Below are positions 17,885 through 26,355 of a stretch of 64,000 bases of DNA, piece after piece (the stretch's first letter is position 1; every line of letters begins with the position of its first letter). A model generated the notes under the pieces. The model was not told the DNA's origin, did no database searches, and saw nothing but the letters and a program-made list of their open reading frames with translations. Made by a program: the position numbers and the translations under genes. Source of the stretch: CALOCY01 sp942491975 (GTDB lineage: Bacteria; Bacteroidota; Bacteroidia; Bacteroidales; Prolixibacteraceae); the NCBI GenBank assembly GCA_942491975.1, contig CALOCY010000004.1, positions 248,001 to 312,000 on the forward strand, in the 5' to 3' direction.

Positions 17885-18859
17885 ATGACAGGAAAAGATC
17901 TTCGCATTGTGTTTATGGGGACCCCCGATTTTGCTGTTGAAAGCCTCAAAGCACTTGTTGAAAACGGCTATAATGTGGTGGGGGTGATTACTGCACCCGA
18001 TAAACCTGCCGGAAGGGGGCAAAAAATAGCCATGTCGGCGGTGAAAAAATATGCACTTACACAGCAACTTCATACTCTTCAGCCGGCGAAGATGAAAGAC
18101 CCGCTTTTTCTGGAAGAGTTACGGGCACTAAAAGCCGATTTGCAGGTGGTAGTGGCATTTCGGATGCTCCCTGAAGTAGTGTGGGACATGCCGCCCAAAG
18201 GTACGTTTAACTTGCACGGCTCACTCTTGCCCAAATACAGGGGGGCAGCACCGCTCAACTGGGCCATTATGAATGGGGAAAAAGAGACCGGGGTAACCAC
18301 TTTCTTGTTGCAACACAAAATTGATACCGGGAATATCCTCTTTCAGGAAAAAACAGCCATTGGCAAAAAAGAAAATGTTGAAGCGGTGCACGATAAGTTG
18401 ATGGTGATAGGGGCAGGATTGGTATTAAAAACGGTTGATGCGTTGGCTGATAGTCAGGTAAAACCTGTCCCTCAGGATGCATTGATTGATGGTGGTGCTG
18501 AATTGACGCATGCGCCGAAGATATTTAAGGAAGACTGCCTGATTGACTGGAGCCTCGACGGGAAAACAATCTATAATAAGATACGGGGACTGAGCCCTTA
18601 TCCTACAGCGTGGACGAAGCTGTTATCTACAACAACAGGAAAAGAGACAACGGCTAAAATTTTTGAAGTGGAATTTGTGACTGAAGTGCATCAGGAAAAT
18701 CCGGGGACGCTTGTTTCAGATGGGAAAAATATATTAAAGGTGGCTTGTGCTGATGGTTGGCTATCGCTCACTGATTTGCAGCTGGCCGGAAAGAAACGGA
18801 TGAAGGTGGTCGATCTGTTGAGGGGCTTTCAGTATCCGGAACAGTACCGGGCACAATGA
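17885..18859 (+). CDS. fmt: Methionyl-tRNA formyltransferase
   Basis: 324 aa, normal length. It formylates initiator Met-tRNA using 10-formyl-tetrahydrofolate. Motifs: RIVFMGTPDFAVESL at the N-terminus, FNLHGSLLPKYRGAAPLNWAI (formyl-THF site and catalytic N/H region), GVTTF and DTGNI, then the C-terminal OB-like domain (INDWSL-type segment seen here as LIDWSLDGKTIYNKIRGLSPYP). Start taken at ATG 17885, set by the promoter box and family alignment. Confidence 0.97.
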   Translation: MTGKDLRIVFMGTPDFAVESLKALVENGYNVVGVITAPDKPAGRGQKIAMSAVKKYALTQQLHTLQPAKMKDPLFLEELRALKADLQVVVAFRMLPEVVWDMPPKGTFNLHGSLLPKYRGAAPLNWAIMNGEKETGVTTFLLQHKIDTGNILFQEKTAIGKKENVEAVHDKLMVIGAGLVLKTVDALADSQVKPVPQDALIDGGAELTHAPKIFKEDCLIDWSLDGKTIYNKIRGLSPYPTAWTKLLSTTTGKETTAKIFEVEFVTEVHQENPGTLVSDGKNILKVACADGWLSLTDLQLAGKKRMKVVDLLRGFQYPEQYRAQ

Positions 18860-18896
18860 ATTATCTCGCAACAGGGCTGGCAGGTTAAATTCATTG

Positions 18897-18922
18897 ATCC
18901 CGATACGCTTGGCTATCGGGAT
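18897..18922. repeat. ATCCCGATA palindrome, copy 1
   Basis: ATCCCGATA-CGCTTGGC-TATCGGGAT just after fmt. An almost identical element in inverse orientation lies at 30421-30446. Such hairpins are common between Bacteroidota genes and may act as terminators or as short mobile repeats. Confidence 0.7.
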
Positions 18923-18980
18923 TAATTTGACTTTCTATTTTCAGTTCACGGTGTTCCTGAAAACAGAGTCTCATTGAATA

Positions 18981-19013
18981 AAAATGCCCGAATGATCAAT
19001 AACCATTCGGGCA
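18981..19013 (-). terminator. Terminator of the DUF6249-like gene
   Basis: GCCCGAATG...CATTCGGGC hairpin 25 bp after the minus-strand stop, followed on that strand by ATTTTTATT. Confidence 0.75.
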
Positions 19014-19037
19014 ATACTACTTTTCTTTCGACTTAGA

Positions 19038-19391
19038 TTATTTCTTTTTGATGGTTACAATAAAGAAGTAGATCAGAAATCCCAATGATATAAACATCAA
19101 TTCAACACCAATAGCCAGTACTGAATTTCTCCAGGTTATCAACTCGGGATAATTCGCACGTACAAGTTCAACAACAATAAGCCCCAAACCTCCTAAAAAT
19201 GCTACCAATCCCCATTTTAATGAAGGATACCTGTTTGATTCCGCACTATCATCTTTAGCAGGTAATAAAATTCCCGCTTTATCAATGTGGCCACTTGCAA
19301 TAACTTTCCGCTTTAAGAAATGTTCAGAGATCAACTTGAAAATACTGTAAACACCAAAAAATACGATGGCTGTAATCATTGCTTCTTCCAT
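19038..19391 (-). CDS. DUF6249-like membrane protein
   Basis: 117 aa with three hydrophobic helices (about residues 4-22, 58-78 and 88-113) and a short loop of about 35 residues between the first two. The pattern is that of small membrane proteins annotated DUF6249 that often accompany ECF sigma factors. It is divergent from the sigma factor at 19599, so it may be controlled by it; that is an inference. Function unknown. Confidence 0.65.
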   Translation of the reverse strand: MEEAMITAIVFFGVYSIFKLISEHFLKRKVIASGHIDKAGILLPAKDDSAESNRYPSLKWGLVAFLGGLGLIVVELVRANYPELITWRNSVLAIGVELMFISLGFLIYFFIVTIKKK

Positions 19392-19598
19392 AATTTCATG
19401 TTTTAAAATTTGACTTCTGCTTCGTTAGACAATACCATTTTTCAAAATGTTGCAGAAAAAATGAATATTTGTAATAAAAAATCCAGGAGTAACTCTATTG
19501 TACTTATAATTAGATAGATAAAAGAAGGGATTTTAGGGAGTAAAAAAAATATAAAAAAACTGCAACATTTCAGGTTAAAGCCTGTCTAACAATTACAG

Positions 19599-20174
19599 AT
19601 GCACGATGCAGAACTAATAACGCAAATAGTTAATGGCAATACCAATGCATTCCGGTTTCTGGTAGCACAACACCGGAAGCTGGTTTTGCATGTGGTAATG
19701 CGTATGGTTCGGCAGGAAAATGATGTGGAAGATGTATGCCAGGAGGTATTTATAAAAGTTTTTAAAAACCTGAAAAAATTCAGGGGTGATGCAAAACTTT
19801 CAACATGGATTGCTTCGATTGCATACAATGTTTGCATCAATCATTTGAGAAAACACAAGAAATATAAGGCAGAAGAGTCTGTTGATGAGCATAATTGGTT
19901 GGAAAATAGAATAACAGACCATGAGTTGCCGGGGCAGACACTGGAACGTGCTGAACTGAAACAGATGATAAACAGGGAGGTGGAGAGTCTTCCGTTGAAT
20001 TACAGGACCGTACTGACATTGTATCATCTCGAAGAATTCTCGTACAAAGAGATTGAAGATGTTACAGGTTTTCCTGAGGGGACGGTAAAAAATTACCTGT
20101 TCAGGGCAAGGAAATTATTAAAAGAAAAACTTAAATTGGTCGATGAAAACGAAAAGGAGGTCGTCAATGCTTGA
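19599..20174 (+). CDS. ECF-type RNA polymerase sigma factor
   Basis: 191 aa. Sigma region 2 (NAFRFLVAQHRKLVLHVV ... DVEDVCQEVFIKVFKNL) and region 4 (LPLNYRTVLTLYHLEEFSYKEI ... PEGTVKNYLFRARKLLKEKL), with no region 1 or 3: a SigW/RpoE-like extracytoplasmic-function sigma factor. Its last 8 bp overlap the start of the downstream membrane-protein gene, which is probably its anti-sigma or a companion protein. Confidence 0.93.
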   Translation: MHDAELITQIVNGNTNAFRFLVAQHRKLVLHVVMRMVRQENDVEDVCQEVFIKVFKNLKKFRGDAKLSTWIASIAYNVCINHLRKHKKYKAEESVDEHNWLENRITDHELPGQTLERAELKQMINREVESLPLNYRTVLTLYHLEEFSYKEIEDVTGFPEGTVKNYLFRARKLLKEKLKLVDENEKEVVNA

Positions 20175-20523
20175 GTTGAAACAAAATAGTGACCGGTTTG
20201 ATCAACTGCTTGATGAGGCATTAAAATCGGAGCCAAAGGATTTTTTAAGCGGGGATTTTACAGATAAGCTGGTAAAAAAGGCTGATGCTACTAATGCATG
20301 GAGGTCGGGAGTGAAAGAGTTTGGCTGGATGGTTGGTGCGGTTGTATTGACACTATCCATCCTGTTGGGGATTGTTATCTTTTGGGAAATTGAACGCTGG
20401 GAACAGGTCAAAGTGCTGTTTATAAATCACTGGCCAACAATTCTTATGGCAACAACATTGGGGATCATCATACTGTTTTATGATCGGGTATTGTTACGCT
20501 TTTTCCAACGAAAATTTAGTTAG
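20167..20523 (+). CDS. Membrane protein translationally coupled to the sigma factor
   Basis: 118 aa. A charged N-terminal cytoplasmic part of about 45 residues, then two TM helices (about 52-75 and 88-108). The ATG at 20167 overlaps the sigma stop (ATGCTTGA) and is preceded by AAGGAGG 7-8 bp upstream, an unusually strong ribosome site for this window. Size and position fit an anti-sigma factor, but no zinc-anti-sigma motif is visible. Confidence 0.75.
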   Translation: MLELKQNSDRFDQLLDEALKSEPKDFLSGDFTDKLVKKADATNAWRSGVKEFGWMVGAVVLTLSILLGIVIFWEIERWEQVKVLFINHWPTILMATTLGIIILFYDRVLLRFFQRKFS

Positions 20524-20540
20524 GCAAAATATCTTGAAAG

Positions 20541-20577
20541 AAAAGAGCCGGCTATGCTTCGGCTCTTTTCTTTTTTC
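20541..20577 (+). terminator. Terminator of the sigma-factor operon
   Basis: AAAAGAGCCG...CGGCTCTTTT followed by CTTTTTT. It overlaps the 3' end of the convergent glucosaminidase gene. Confidence 0.8.
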
Positions 20578-21517
20578 GCAGGTATATCTTTTGTCCCGGT
20601 TTGGGCGCGTCTCCCGGTTTCATGCGGTTTTTCTTCAATAAACTTTTCAGGCGTATACCAAAACGCTGCGAGATAAAATGCATACTATCGCCTTCCCCCG
20701 CTTCATATATATCGTTACCATGTTGTGCTTTTCCACGCTTGGGATCAATGTAAAGGATTTCATTGATACGGGGCTGGCGGTCTTCGGTATAGTCGTTATA
20801 ATGGTATATTTCCCATGTTTTCAGGCCCATTTCGGCAGCAACGCCCTCAAAACTATCACCGGCTTCGACAACAATGGCCTTTAATCCGTTTATACGCTTA
20901 ACCTCTCTTCTGTTATCCAGTTCTATAACAAGATCATTGCCCCCTTCTTTAACCAAACCTGTTGTTACTTCATCTGTTTGTTGTTTGCCTGCTAATAGTT
21001 CCGGCTGATCATACATATACAATTTGTTCTCCTCTATAATCTTAATCAGCAATGCCGGATAGTTTTTGTTGGTGGCATAACCGGCCTCTTTTAAACCGTA
21101 TGCCCATCCTTCGTAATCGGTAATGTCAAGATCAAACAGGCGTGCATAGCGTGGGCCGTTCCGAAGAAATTTTGAATGATCCCTGTACGAATCCTCTACC
21201 GAAGCATACTTGCGAAAACATTCATTGCGCTTGTCGTCGTGGTGGAATATCTTTTTCCCGCGCCAGCTTGCCTTGCACTTAATGCCAAAATGGTTATGGG
21301 CTTTTCTGGCCAGTTTGCTATTTCCGTTACCTGACTCAAGTGCCCCCTGTGCAAGGGTTATGCTTGCCGGAATCTTAAACTGGCGCATCTCTTCAATGGC
21401 CATTTTGCAGTAGTTGGAAATGTACTCCTTTCGGCTTATTTTCTTACCCTTTTGCTGGGCACAAAGTGGCAAAACGCTAAAAGTGAAGAATGAAAATATC
21501 AGAAACAGCTTATTCAT
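20552..21517 (-). CDS. Glucosaminidase (GH73-like) with two LysM domains
   Basis: 321 aa. Signal peptide (FSFFTFSVLPLCAQ), then a mannosyl-glycoprotein endo-beta-N-acetylglucosaminidase/FlgJ-like domain (residues about 28-175: IPASITLAQGALESGNGNSK with the catalytic Glu, HNHFGIKC and YGLKEAGYAT), then two LysM repeats (about 210-260 and 270-315: AGDSFEGVAAEMGLKTWEI, EGDSMHFISQRFGI) that bind peptidoglycan. A cell-wall hydrolase acting in the periplasm. Start chosen at ATG 21517, because a normal signal peptide begins there; the longer frame from 21571 would overlap the promoter box. Confidence 0.9.
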   Translation of the reverse strand: MNKLFLIFSFFTFSVLPLCAQQKGKKISRKEYISNYCKMAIEEMRQFKIPASITLAQGALESGNGNSKLARKAHNHFGIKCKASWRGKKIFHHDDKRNECFRKYASVEDSYRDHSKFLRNGPRYARLFDLDITDYEGWAYGLKEAGYATNKNYPALLIKIIEENKLYMYDQPELLAGKQQTDEVTTGLVKEGGNDLVIELDNRREVKRINGLKAIVVEAGDSFEGVAAEMGLKTWEIYHYNDYTEDRQPRINEILYIDPKRGKAQHGNDIYEAGEGDSMHFISQRFGIRLKSLLKKNRMKPGDAPKPGQKIYLRKKKRAEA

Positions 21518-21544
21518 AGACGGACATAAAATTGTTATACAGGA

Positions 21545-21552
21545 CAAAAATA
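21545..21552 (-). promoter_or_regulatory. -7 box of the glucosaminidase gene
   Basis: TATTTTTG on the minus strand, 28 bp upstream of the ATG at 21517. Confidence 0.45.
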
Positions 21553-21601
21553 AAAAAATCACATTAAACATTAAGCTTAACGTGATTTTCTAGGAAAATT
21601 G

Positions 21602-21609
21602 TACATTTG
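21602..21609 (+). promoter_or_regulatory. -7 box of cdd
   Basis: TACATTTG matches TAnnTTTG and lies 16 bp upstream of the ATG at 21625. It overlaps the TTG at 21607, which therefore cannot be the start codon. Confidence 0.6.
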
Positions 21610-21624
21610 GGAAAAGCCTTAGTT

Positions 21625-22110
21625 ATGCAAACGAAAGATTTTCGTTTTACCATTTACCAATATGCTTCGATAGAAGAGCTGAACGAGCAGGACAGGTTGT
21701 TAATAAAAGAAGCCCGTAAAGCAGCGGAGAAAGCCTATTCTCCGTATTCGAAATTTAATGTAGGAGCTGCGGTTTTGCTTGAGAACGGTGAAGTAATTGT
21801 GGGGAATAACCAGGAAAACTCAGCATTCCCTTCCGGCCTGTGTGCCGAGCGGGTAGCACTCTTTTATGCCAACTCGGCTTATCCCGAGGTACCTGTACGT
21901 GCCATTGCCATAACCGGGCACAATGAACACAAAGCATTAGAGAAAACCATTAAACCGTGTGGTGCCTGTCGGCAGGTAATGGTTGAAACCGAAGAACGGT
22001 TTGGAATGCCTATAAAGGTCATCCTGGATGGGGGGAAGCAGATTGAAGTCATTGAAAATGTACACGATCTTTTACCGTTGAGCTTTGGTAAAAATGACCT
22101 GTATGGTTAG
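21625..22110 (+). CDS. cdd: Cytidine deaminase
   Basis: 161 aa. It deaminates cytidine and deoxycytidine to uridine forms in pyrimidine salvage. Zinc site: CAE in FPSGLCAERVALFYA (catalytic Glu) and the PCGACRQVMVE cysteine pair; substrate loop YSPYSKFNVGAAVLLENG. Start taken at ATG 21625 because the upstream TTG lies inside the promoter box. Its end overlaps the convergent pseudouridine synthase gene by 4 bp. Confidence 0.95.
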   Translation: MQTKDFRFTIYQYASIEELNEQDRLLIKEARKAAEKAYSPYSKFNVGAAVLLENGEVIVGNNQENSAFPSGLCAERVALFYANSAYPEVPVRAIAITGHNEHKALEKTIKPCGACRQVMVETEERFGMPIKVILDGGKQIEVIENVHDLLPLSFGKNDLYG

Positions 22111-22787
22111 ACTGCCTTGTTGATAAAGAAATTCCATAACGGATCATCTGGGGGAGGGGCAGTAATGGAAACCGTTTCATTACTCACCGGATGGATAAAC
22201 TCAACCCTGCGTGCATGCAGATGGATACCTGCATCGGGATTCGAACGGGGGAATCCATACTTTAAATCACCTTTTATATGGCAACCTGTTTTAGCCAATT
22301 GTGCCCTTATTTGATGATGCCGGCCGGTATGTAGCTCTACCTCCAGAAGATGGTACCTGTCAGAGCTGGCAATATGATTGTAGGTGAGGCTGGCCTCTTT
22401 ACTTCCGGGTTGGGGTTTATCGTAAGCATAGCTCTTATTCTGCTTGCTATTTCTTACCAGAAAATGATGGATGGTTGCTTTTTTTGGCGATGGGATGTTA
22501 TCAACCACTGCCCAATACGTTTTTTTTATGCTTCCCTTTTCCTGAAACAGTTTATTAAGCCGCGTTAAAGCTTTACTTGTACGGGCAAACAGCACAATTC
22601 CACTGGTAGGACGGTCAAGTCGATGCGGTGTGCCCAGAAAAACATCCCCGGGCTTGTTGTGCTCTTTTTTAATGTATGCTTTTACAACTTCTGAAAGAGG
22701 TGTGTCACCCGTCTTATCGCCCTGAACAATCTCTTTGCAGGCTTTATTAACAGCGATGATGTGGTTGTCTTCGTAAAGTACTTGCAT
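22107..22787 (-). CDS. RluA-family pseudouridine synthase
   Basis: 226 aa. Catalytic motif HRLDRPTSGIVLFARTSKA with the Asp nucleophile, and HTGRHHQIRAQLA. It isomerises uridine in rRNA or tRNA. There is no S4 domain, so it is one of the short RluA/TruC-like forms; the exact target is not decidable here. It lies 23 bp downstream of panB. Confidence 0.92.
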   Translation of the reverse strand: MQVLYEDNHIIAVNKACKEIVQGDKTGDTPLSEVVKAYIKKEHNKPGDVFLGTPHRLDRPTSGIVLFARTSKALTRLNKLFQEKGSIKKTYWAVVDNIPSPKKATIHHFLVRNSKQNKSYAYDKPQPGSKEASLTYNHIASSDRYHLLEVELHTGRHHQIRAQLAKTGCHIKGDLKYGFPRSNPDAGIHLHARRVEFIHPVSNETVSITAPPPDDPLWNFFINKAV

Positions 22788-22810
22788 CTGATCAGGCTTC
22801 AGCAGTAAAA

Positions 22811-23626
22811 TTAATACTGCTCTTTTTCGTTGGGAAAATCACAGGATTTTACATCGTTGATGTAATTTCCTACAGCACCTTTTATTTCGGCAGCAAGGTT
22901 GTGGTAGCGTCGCAAAAAACGGGGCGAGAATTCCTGAGTAATACCCAACATATCATGCAGTACAAGTACCTGCCCGTCAACCCCGTTTCCGGCACCAATA
23001 CCGATAACCGGTATTTTCAGGCTTTCGGCTACTCTTTTCCCCAATTCCGCAGGGATTTTTTCGAGTACAACGCCAAAACATCCTGCTTTTTCAAGCAAAA
23101 TAGCATCTTCGATTAACTTCTCAGCTTCCTCTTTCTCTTCGGCCCTCACAGCATATGTGCCATATTTATGAATGGATTGGGGCATTAAACCAAGATGGCC
23201 CATTATCGGGATTCCTGCTGAAAGGATACGGTTAACCGATTCCAATATCTCTTTCCCGCCCTCTACTTTCACGGCATCAGCATGGCTCTCCTTCATAATC
23301 CGGATGGCAGAATTCAATGCCTCTTTCGAATTTCCCTGGTAAGCACCAAAAGGCATATCAACAACTGTAAGTGCCCGTTTTACACCTTTTACCACACCTT
23401 TGGCATGATAAATCATTTGGTCAAGTGTTATGGGAAGTGTCGTTTCGTTTCCAGCCATTACATTTGAGGCTGAATCGCCAACCAATATTACATCGACTCC
23501 TGCTTCATCCACCAACCTGGCAATACTGTAATCATATGAAGTCAGCATGGCTATTTTCTCGCCTTTCAGCTTCATCTCGGAAAGCCGCAGGGTAGTCACT
23601 TTTTTTATATCTGAGTGTACCGACAT
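22811..23626 (-). CDS. panB: 3-methyl-2-oxobutanoate hydroxymethyltransferase
   Basis: 271 aa, normal length. First step of pantothenate synthesis: adds a hydroxymethyl group from methylene-THF to ketoisovalerate. Motifs: MLTSYDYSIARLVDEAGVD, VGDSASNVMAGNETT (Mg-binding D/S), MPFGAYQ, KVEGGKEI, GHLGLMPQS, IPVIGIGAGNGVDGQVLV. It is preceded by a good TAnnTTTG box and probably co-transcribed with the pseudouridine synthase. Confidence 0.97.
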   Translation of the reverse strand: MSVHSDIKKVTTLRLSEMKLKGEKIAMLTSYDYSIARLVDEAGVDVILVGDSASNVMAGNETTLPITLDQMIYHAKGVVKGVKRALTVVDMPFGAYQGNSKEALNSAIRIMKESHADAVKVEGGKEILESVNRILSAGIPIMGHLGLMPQSIHKYGTYAVRAEEKEEAEKLIEDAILLEKAGCFGVVLEKIPAELGKRVAESLKIPVIGIGAGNGVDGQVLVLHDMLGITQEFSPRFLRRYHNLAAEIKGAVGNYINDVKSCDFPNEKEQY

Positions 23627-23651
23627 TTTTACTGTTGTTTTAATCTGTGGG

Positions 23652-23659
23652 CAAAGTTA
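23652..23659 (-). promoter_or_regulatory. -7 box of panB
   Basis: TAACTTTG (then CCC) on the minus strand, 26 bp upstream of the panB start; exact match to TAnnTTTG. Confidence 0.6.
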
Positions 23660-23764
23660 AGCATTTACGCGGTTACAACATTCAAAAAAGGAGGATCTGT
23701 TATGTTTATACGTGATTGGGACATAAAGTTTCGGCAATGAAGGAGGCGAAAGCCTGTTTTTATC

Positions 23765-23772
23765 TAAATTTG
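23765..23772 (+). promoter_or_regulatory. -7 box of the CBM9-like gene
   Basis: TAAATTTG, 26 bp upstream of the ATG at 23799. Confidence 0.55.
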
Positions 23773-23798
23773 TTTTTGCTCAAAAGAGATTAATAGCA

Positions 23799-24449
23799 AT
23801 GAAACAACTAACTATTGCAAAGATCCGGTTTGATGGTGTCCTGTCGCCGGGGCAGGCCGGGAAGCTTCTTGAGGAACAGGCCGGCATAAATTTTGTTGAC
23901 AGTGTAAACTGGGGGGCATATCCTTATAAACCGCAGGTGATATTCAGGATAGGACACTGGCAGGATAACATTTTATTGAAATTTTATGTGGATGAAAAGC
24001 ACATTTTTGCCCGTGAAACAACTATAAACGGGGATGTTTACAAAGACAGTTGTGTGGAGTTTTTCATCTCCCCCAATAGCGATGGGTATTATTATAATTT
24101 TGAGTTTAATTGCATTGGCACACCACATCTGGGATATGGCAATGGCCGGGAAAACCGTAGGTTTATTGATGCAGCTGTTGTTAAAAAAATAACGTGTTAT
24201 TCCTCTTTGGGAGATTCGCCAATTGACCGGAAAAAGAAGGATCAATGCTGGGAGTTGACTGCAATCATTCCCCGGGAATGTTTTGTACATGATGACCTGG
24301 CTACGCTGGAAGGGCTTCAGGCAAAAGGCAATTTTTATAAATGTGGCGATGAAACCTCAGAAATGCACTTTGTGACCTGGAACCCGGTAGAAACAGAGCA
24401 TCCCGATTACCACCAATACCCGTTCTTTGGGGCGTTGATGTTTGAATAA
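23799..24449 (+). CDS. CBM9-like carbohydrate-binding family protein
   Basis: 216 aa, no signal peptide. Central pattern NILLKFYVDEKHIFARETTINGDVYKDSCVEFFISP followed by YYNFEFNCIGTPHLGYGNGR and the C-terminal HFVTWNPVETEHPDYHQYPFFG match the CBM9-like family of Bacteroidota. Such proteins bind sugars or form part of larger surface enzymes; here it stands alone, and cytoplasmic location is implied by the missing signal. Ligand unknown. Confidence 0.8.
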   Translation: MKQLTIAKIRFDGVLSPGQAGKLLEEQAGINFVDSVNWGAYPYKPQVIFRIGHWQDNILLKFYVDEKHIFARETTINGDVYKDSCVEFFISPNSDGYYYNFEFNCIGTPHLGYGNGRENRRFIDAAVVKKITCYSSLGDSPIDRKKKDQCWELTAIIPRECFVHDDLATLEGLQAKGNFYKCGDETSEMHFVTWNPVETEHPDYHQYPFFGALMFE

Positions 24450-24460
24450 TCTTCAATTAT

Positions 24461-24553
24461 TTAATCCTTTTCGGCAATCTCTTTTTTCTCCTGGCCCCAT
24501 AGTGGAATATTTGCTGTCATAAGCAGGGTAATAATCGCAATTGTTGTTTTCAT
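24461..24553 (-). CDS. Very short ORF encoding a signal-peptide-like 30-mer
   Basis: 30 codons: MKTTIAIITLLMTANIPLWGQ followed by nine charged residues (EKKEIAEKD). It looks like an intact signal peptide with almost no mature part. It could be the stump of a lost secreted protein or a genuine micropeptide. It lies 12 bp beyond the convergent CBM9-like gene and upstream of the 24628 hairpin. Existence as a gene is uncertain. Confidence 0.35.
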   Translation of the reverse strand: MKTTIAIITLLMTANIPLWGQEKKEIAEKD

Positions 24554-24627
24554 GGTTAGGAATTTAATAATGAAGTACTGCTTTTGTTTACGATGAGGCC
24601 GGGAGATGGTTTCTTTGTTTCTGAAGA

Positions 24628-24664
24628 AACAAAAAACCCTAAGATTTTAGAAACCTTAGGGTTT
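24628..24664 (-). terminator. Terminator of the OmpP1-like gene
   Basis: AAACCCTAAG...CTTAGGGTTT hairpin, followed on the minus strand by six T; 32 bp after the stop at 24696. Confidence 0.85.
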
Positions 24665-24695
24665 GAATCATATTATTTTGTAGCTGTAAAAAATA

Positions 24696-25979
24696 TTAGA
24701 AACTGTACGAAAGTCCAAATCCGGGTATAAAACCGGTGTTTTTATATTCTCCGGCGAATACCCCGTCAGGAGAAACCCCGTTACGTTTTTCACCTTCGAT
24801 GTAAAGTAATGAGGCATCAAAACTCAATTTGTCGTTGATCTTGTAGCTCATCCCGGCAGAGATGCCGATTTTATTGGCACCCGGTGTTTCCGGTGTGTAT
24901 TTGTCTTCCTGTGTCGGTGTCTCATCGTAATAAAATCCGGCACGCAGGTCTAATTTTTCGTTGGGAGAGTATTGTGTGCCTATACGGTAGGTCAAGCTGT
25001 TTTCCCAATCTTTAGCAATTTCTGAAAGGGTATATTCCCCTGCAGTGGGGAAAGTTGAATTTGTGGCCAGAAATGTAAGTTTGTCGTAAACATCCCAGAA
25101 TACATAGTTTACATCAATTGAAACCAACCATTGATCGTTAATTCTATATGCCCCCCCAATATTGAAGCTTGCCGGTAAAGGCAATGTCGCTTTTACTTCG
25201 TCAGAAGTTAAGCCAATCAGTTGCTGCGCAGCAGCCTGGTCACCACCACCTGCTGCTGCCTGAAGACCGGCAATAACATCAGGAGATATAGCAGGGGTTG
25301 CATCCCCTTCTGCATTCATATCAATATTGCTACGATAGCTTACCCCAAATGAAAGGGCTTCGGTAGGCTGAAGAAATATTCCAATATTGTAACCATATTC
25401 AACAGTATTACCTTCCAATTTCATACTGCCATCAGGTAAAGGAGTTTGAGGAATGGCTTTGTTTAGTTCATAATTTCCTATGGCAATAATAGGTCCTGCA
25501 CCAATACTTAACCAATCGGCTACTTTAACTGAAAGTGTAGGTTGAATAAAAAATGATTTCAACGATATGTTCTGTACCAGATAGCGGCCAGACCAATCAT
25601 CGCCCCACTCAAGACTATTTCCAAAAGGGGTATACACACCCAAACCAACCGCTAAACGCTCGCTTAATTTTCCTGCCCCGTAGAAATAAAATGGCGTTTT
25701 GGCAGGGGTGTCACTCTCTTCGGTTACAGTAGATACTCCGGTAAATTTGTTTTTAATAAATGTAAGCGATGTCCCGGCAGTAAAGCTGTAGTTCATAGGC
25801 ATGGTGGCCAATGCACCCGGATTGAATTGTAAACTACTGGCATCCCAGTTGAGCGCAACCCCGGTATGTCCCATACCGATCTGCTTATTTCCCTGTACAT
25901 TAATTGCATAACCTTCGGCAAATACATTGTAGCTTCCAAGGGCTAACAATACAAGCACTAAATAAATTTTCCTTACCAT
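24696..25979 (-). CDS. OmpP1/FadL/TodX-family outer-membrane transporter
   Basis: 427 aa. Signal peptide (residues 1-21, ending VFAEG), then the FadL-like N-terminal hatch (AINVQGNKQIGMGHTGVALNW, SLQFNPGALATM) and a barrel ending in the aromatic GFGLSYSF. FadL-type proteins take up hydrophobic substrates such as fatty acids through the outer membrane. Single gene with its own terminator; no catabolic neighbours, so the substrate is not indicated. Confidence 0.9.
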   Translation of the reverse strand: MVRKIYLVLVLLALGSYNVFAEGYAINVQGNKQIGMGHTGVALNWDASSLQFNPGALATMPMNYSFTAGTSLTFIKNKFTGVSTVTEESDTPAKTPFYFYGAGKLSERLAVGLGVYTPFGNSLEWGDDWSGRYLVQNISLKSFFIQPTLSVKVADWLSIGAGPIIAIGNYELNKAIPQTPLPDGSMKLEGNTVEYGYNIGIFLQPTEALSFGVSYRSNIDMNAEGDATPAISPDVIAGLQAAAGGGDQAAAQQLIGLTSDEVKATLPLPASFNIGGAYRINDQWLVSIDVNYVFWDVYDKLTFLATNSTFPTAGEYTLSEIAKDWENSLTYRIGTQYSPNEKLDLRAGFYYDETPTQEDKYTPETPGANKIGISAGMSYKINDKLSFDASLLYIEGEKRNGVSPDGVFAGEYKNTGFIPGFGLSYSF

Positions 25980-26140
25980 AATTAATTGTTGTTATTGGTT
26001 TTATTGGCAACTAATATACATTAATATGTATTAAATGTTGTTGCCGGAGCCTGCTTTTTTATGAATTGGAGAGCAATCAGGGGCAAAATGAAACGGTATT
26101 TTTACTCTTTTCGTAACTATAACCTGTTTGTAATCTGTAT

Positions 26141-26173
26141 AACTTTTCCAAAGTTCAAAACTTTGGAAAAGTT
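26141..26173. repeat. Perfect palindrome in the 376-bp gap before dnaK
   Basis: AACTTTTCCAAAGTT-caa-AACTTTGGAAAAGTT: 15-bp arms, 3-nt loop. Related AACTTTG palindromes lie at 51132-51148, 51197-51215 and 51516-51546. The rest of the gap 25980-26355 shows no ORF, no clear TAnnTTTG box and no CIRCE element. Confidence 0.75.
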
Positions 26174-26355
26174 TGTCCTTTATGTCTTGCTTTAGGATAA
26201 TGCCTTTTTGTCATGAGATGTGACATGTAAAGGCTGATTGCATTGCATGTGTGTGTCAATATTGCATCAAAAACGTGCAAAAAAGGTGTGGCATGGTCAT
26301 TGACAGTAAAAAAGCGTAATGATAATTGATAATAATAATCAAATATAAAATTGAA

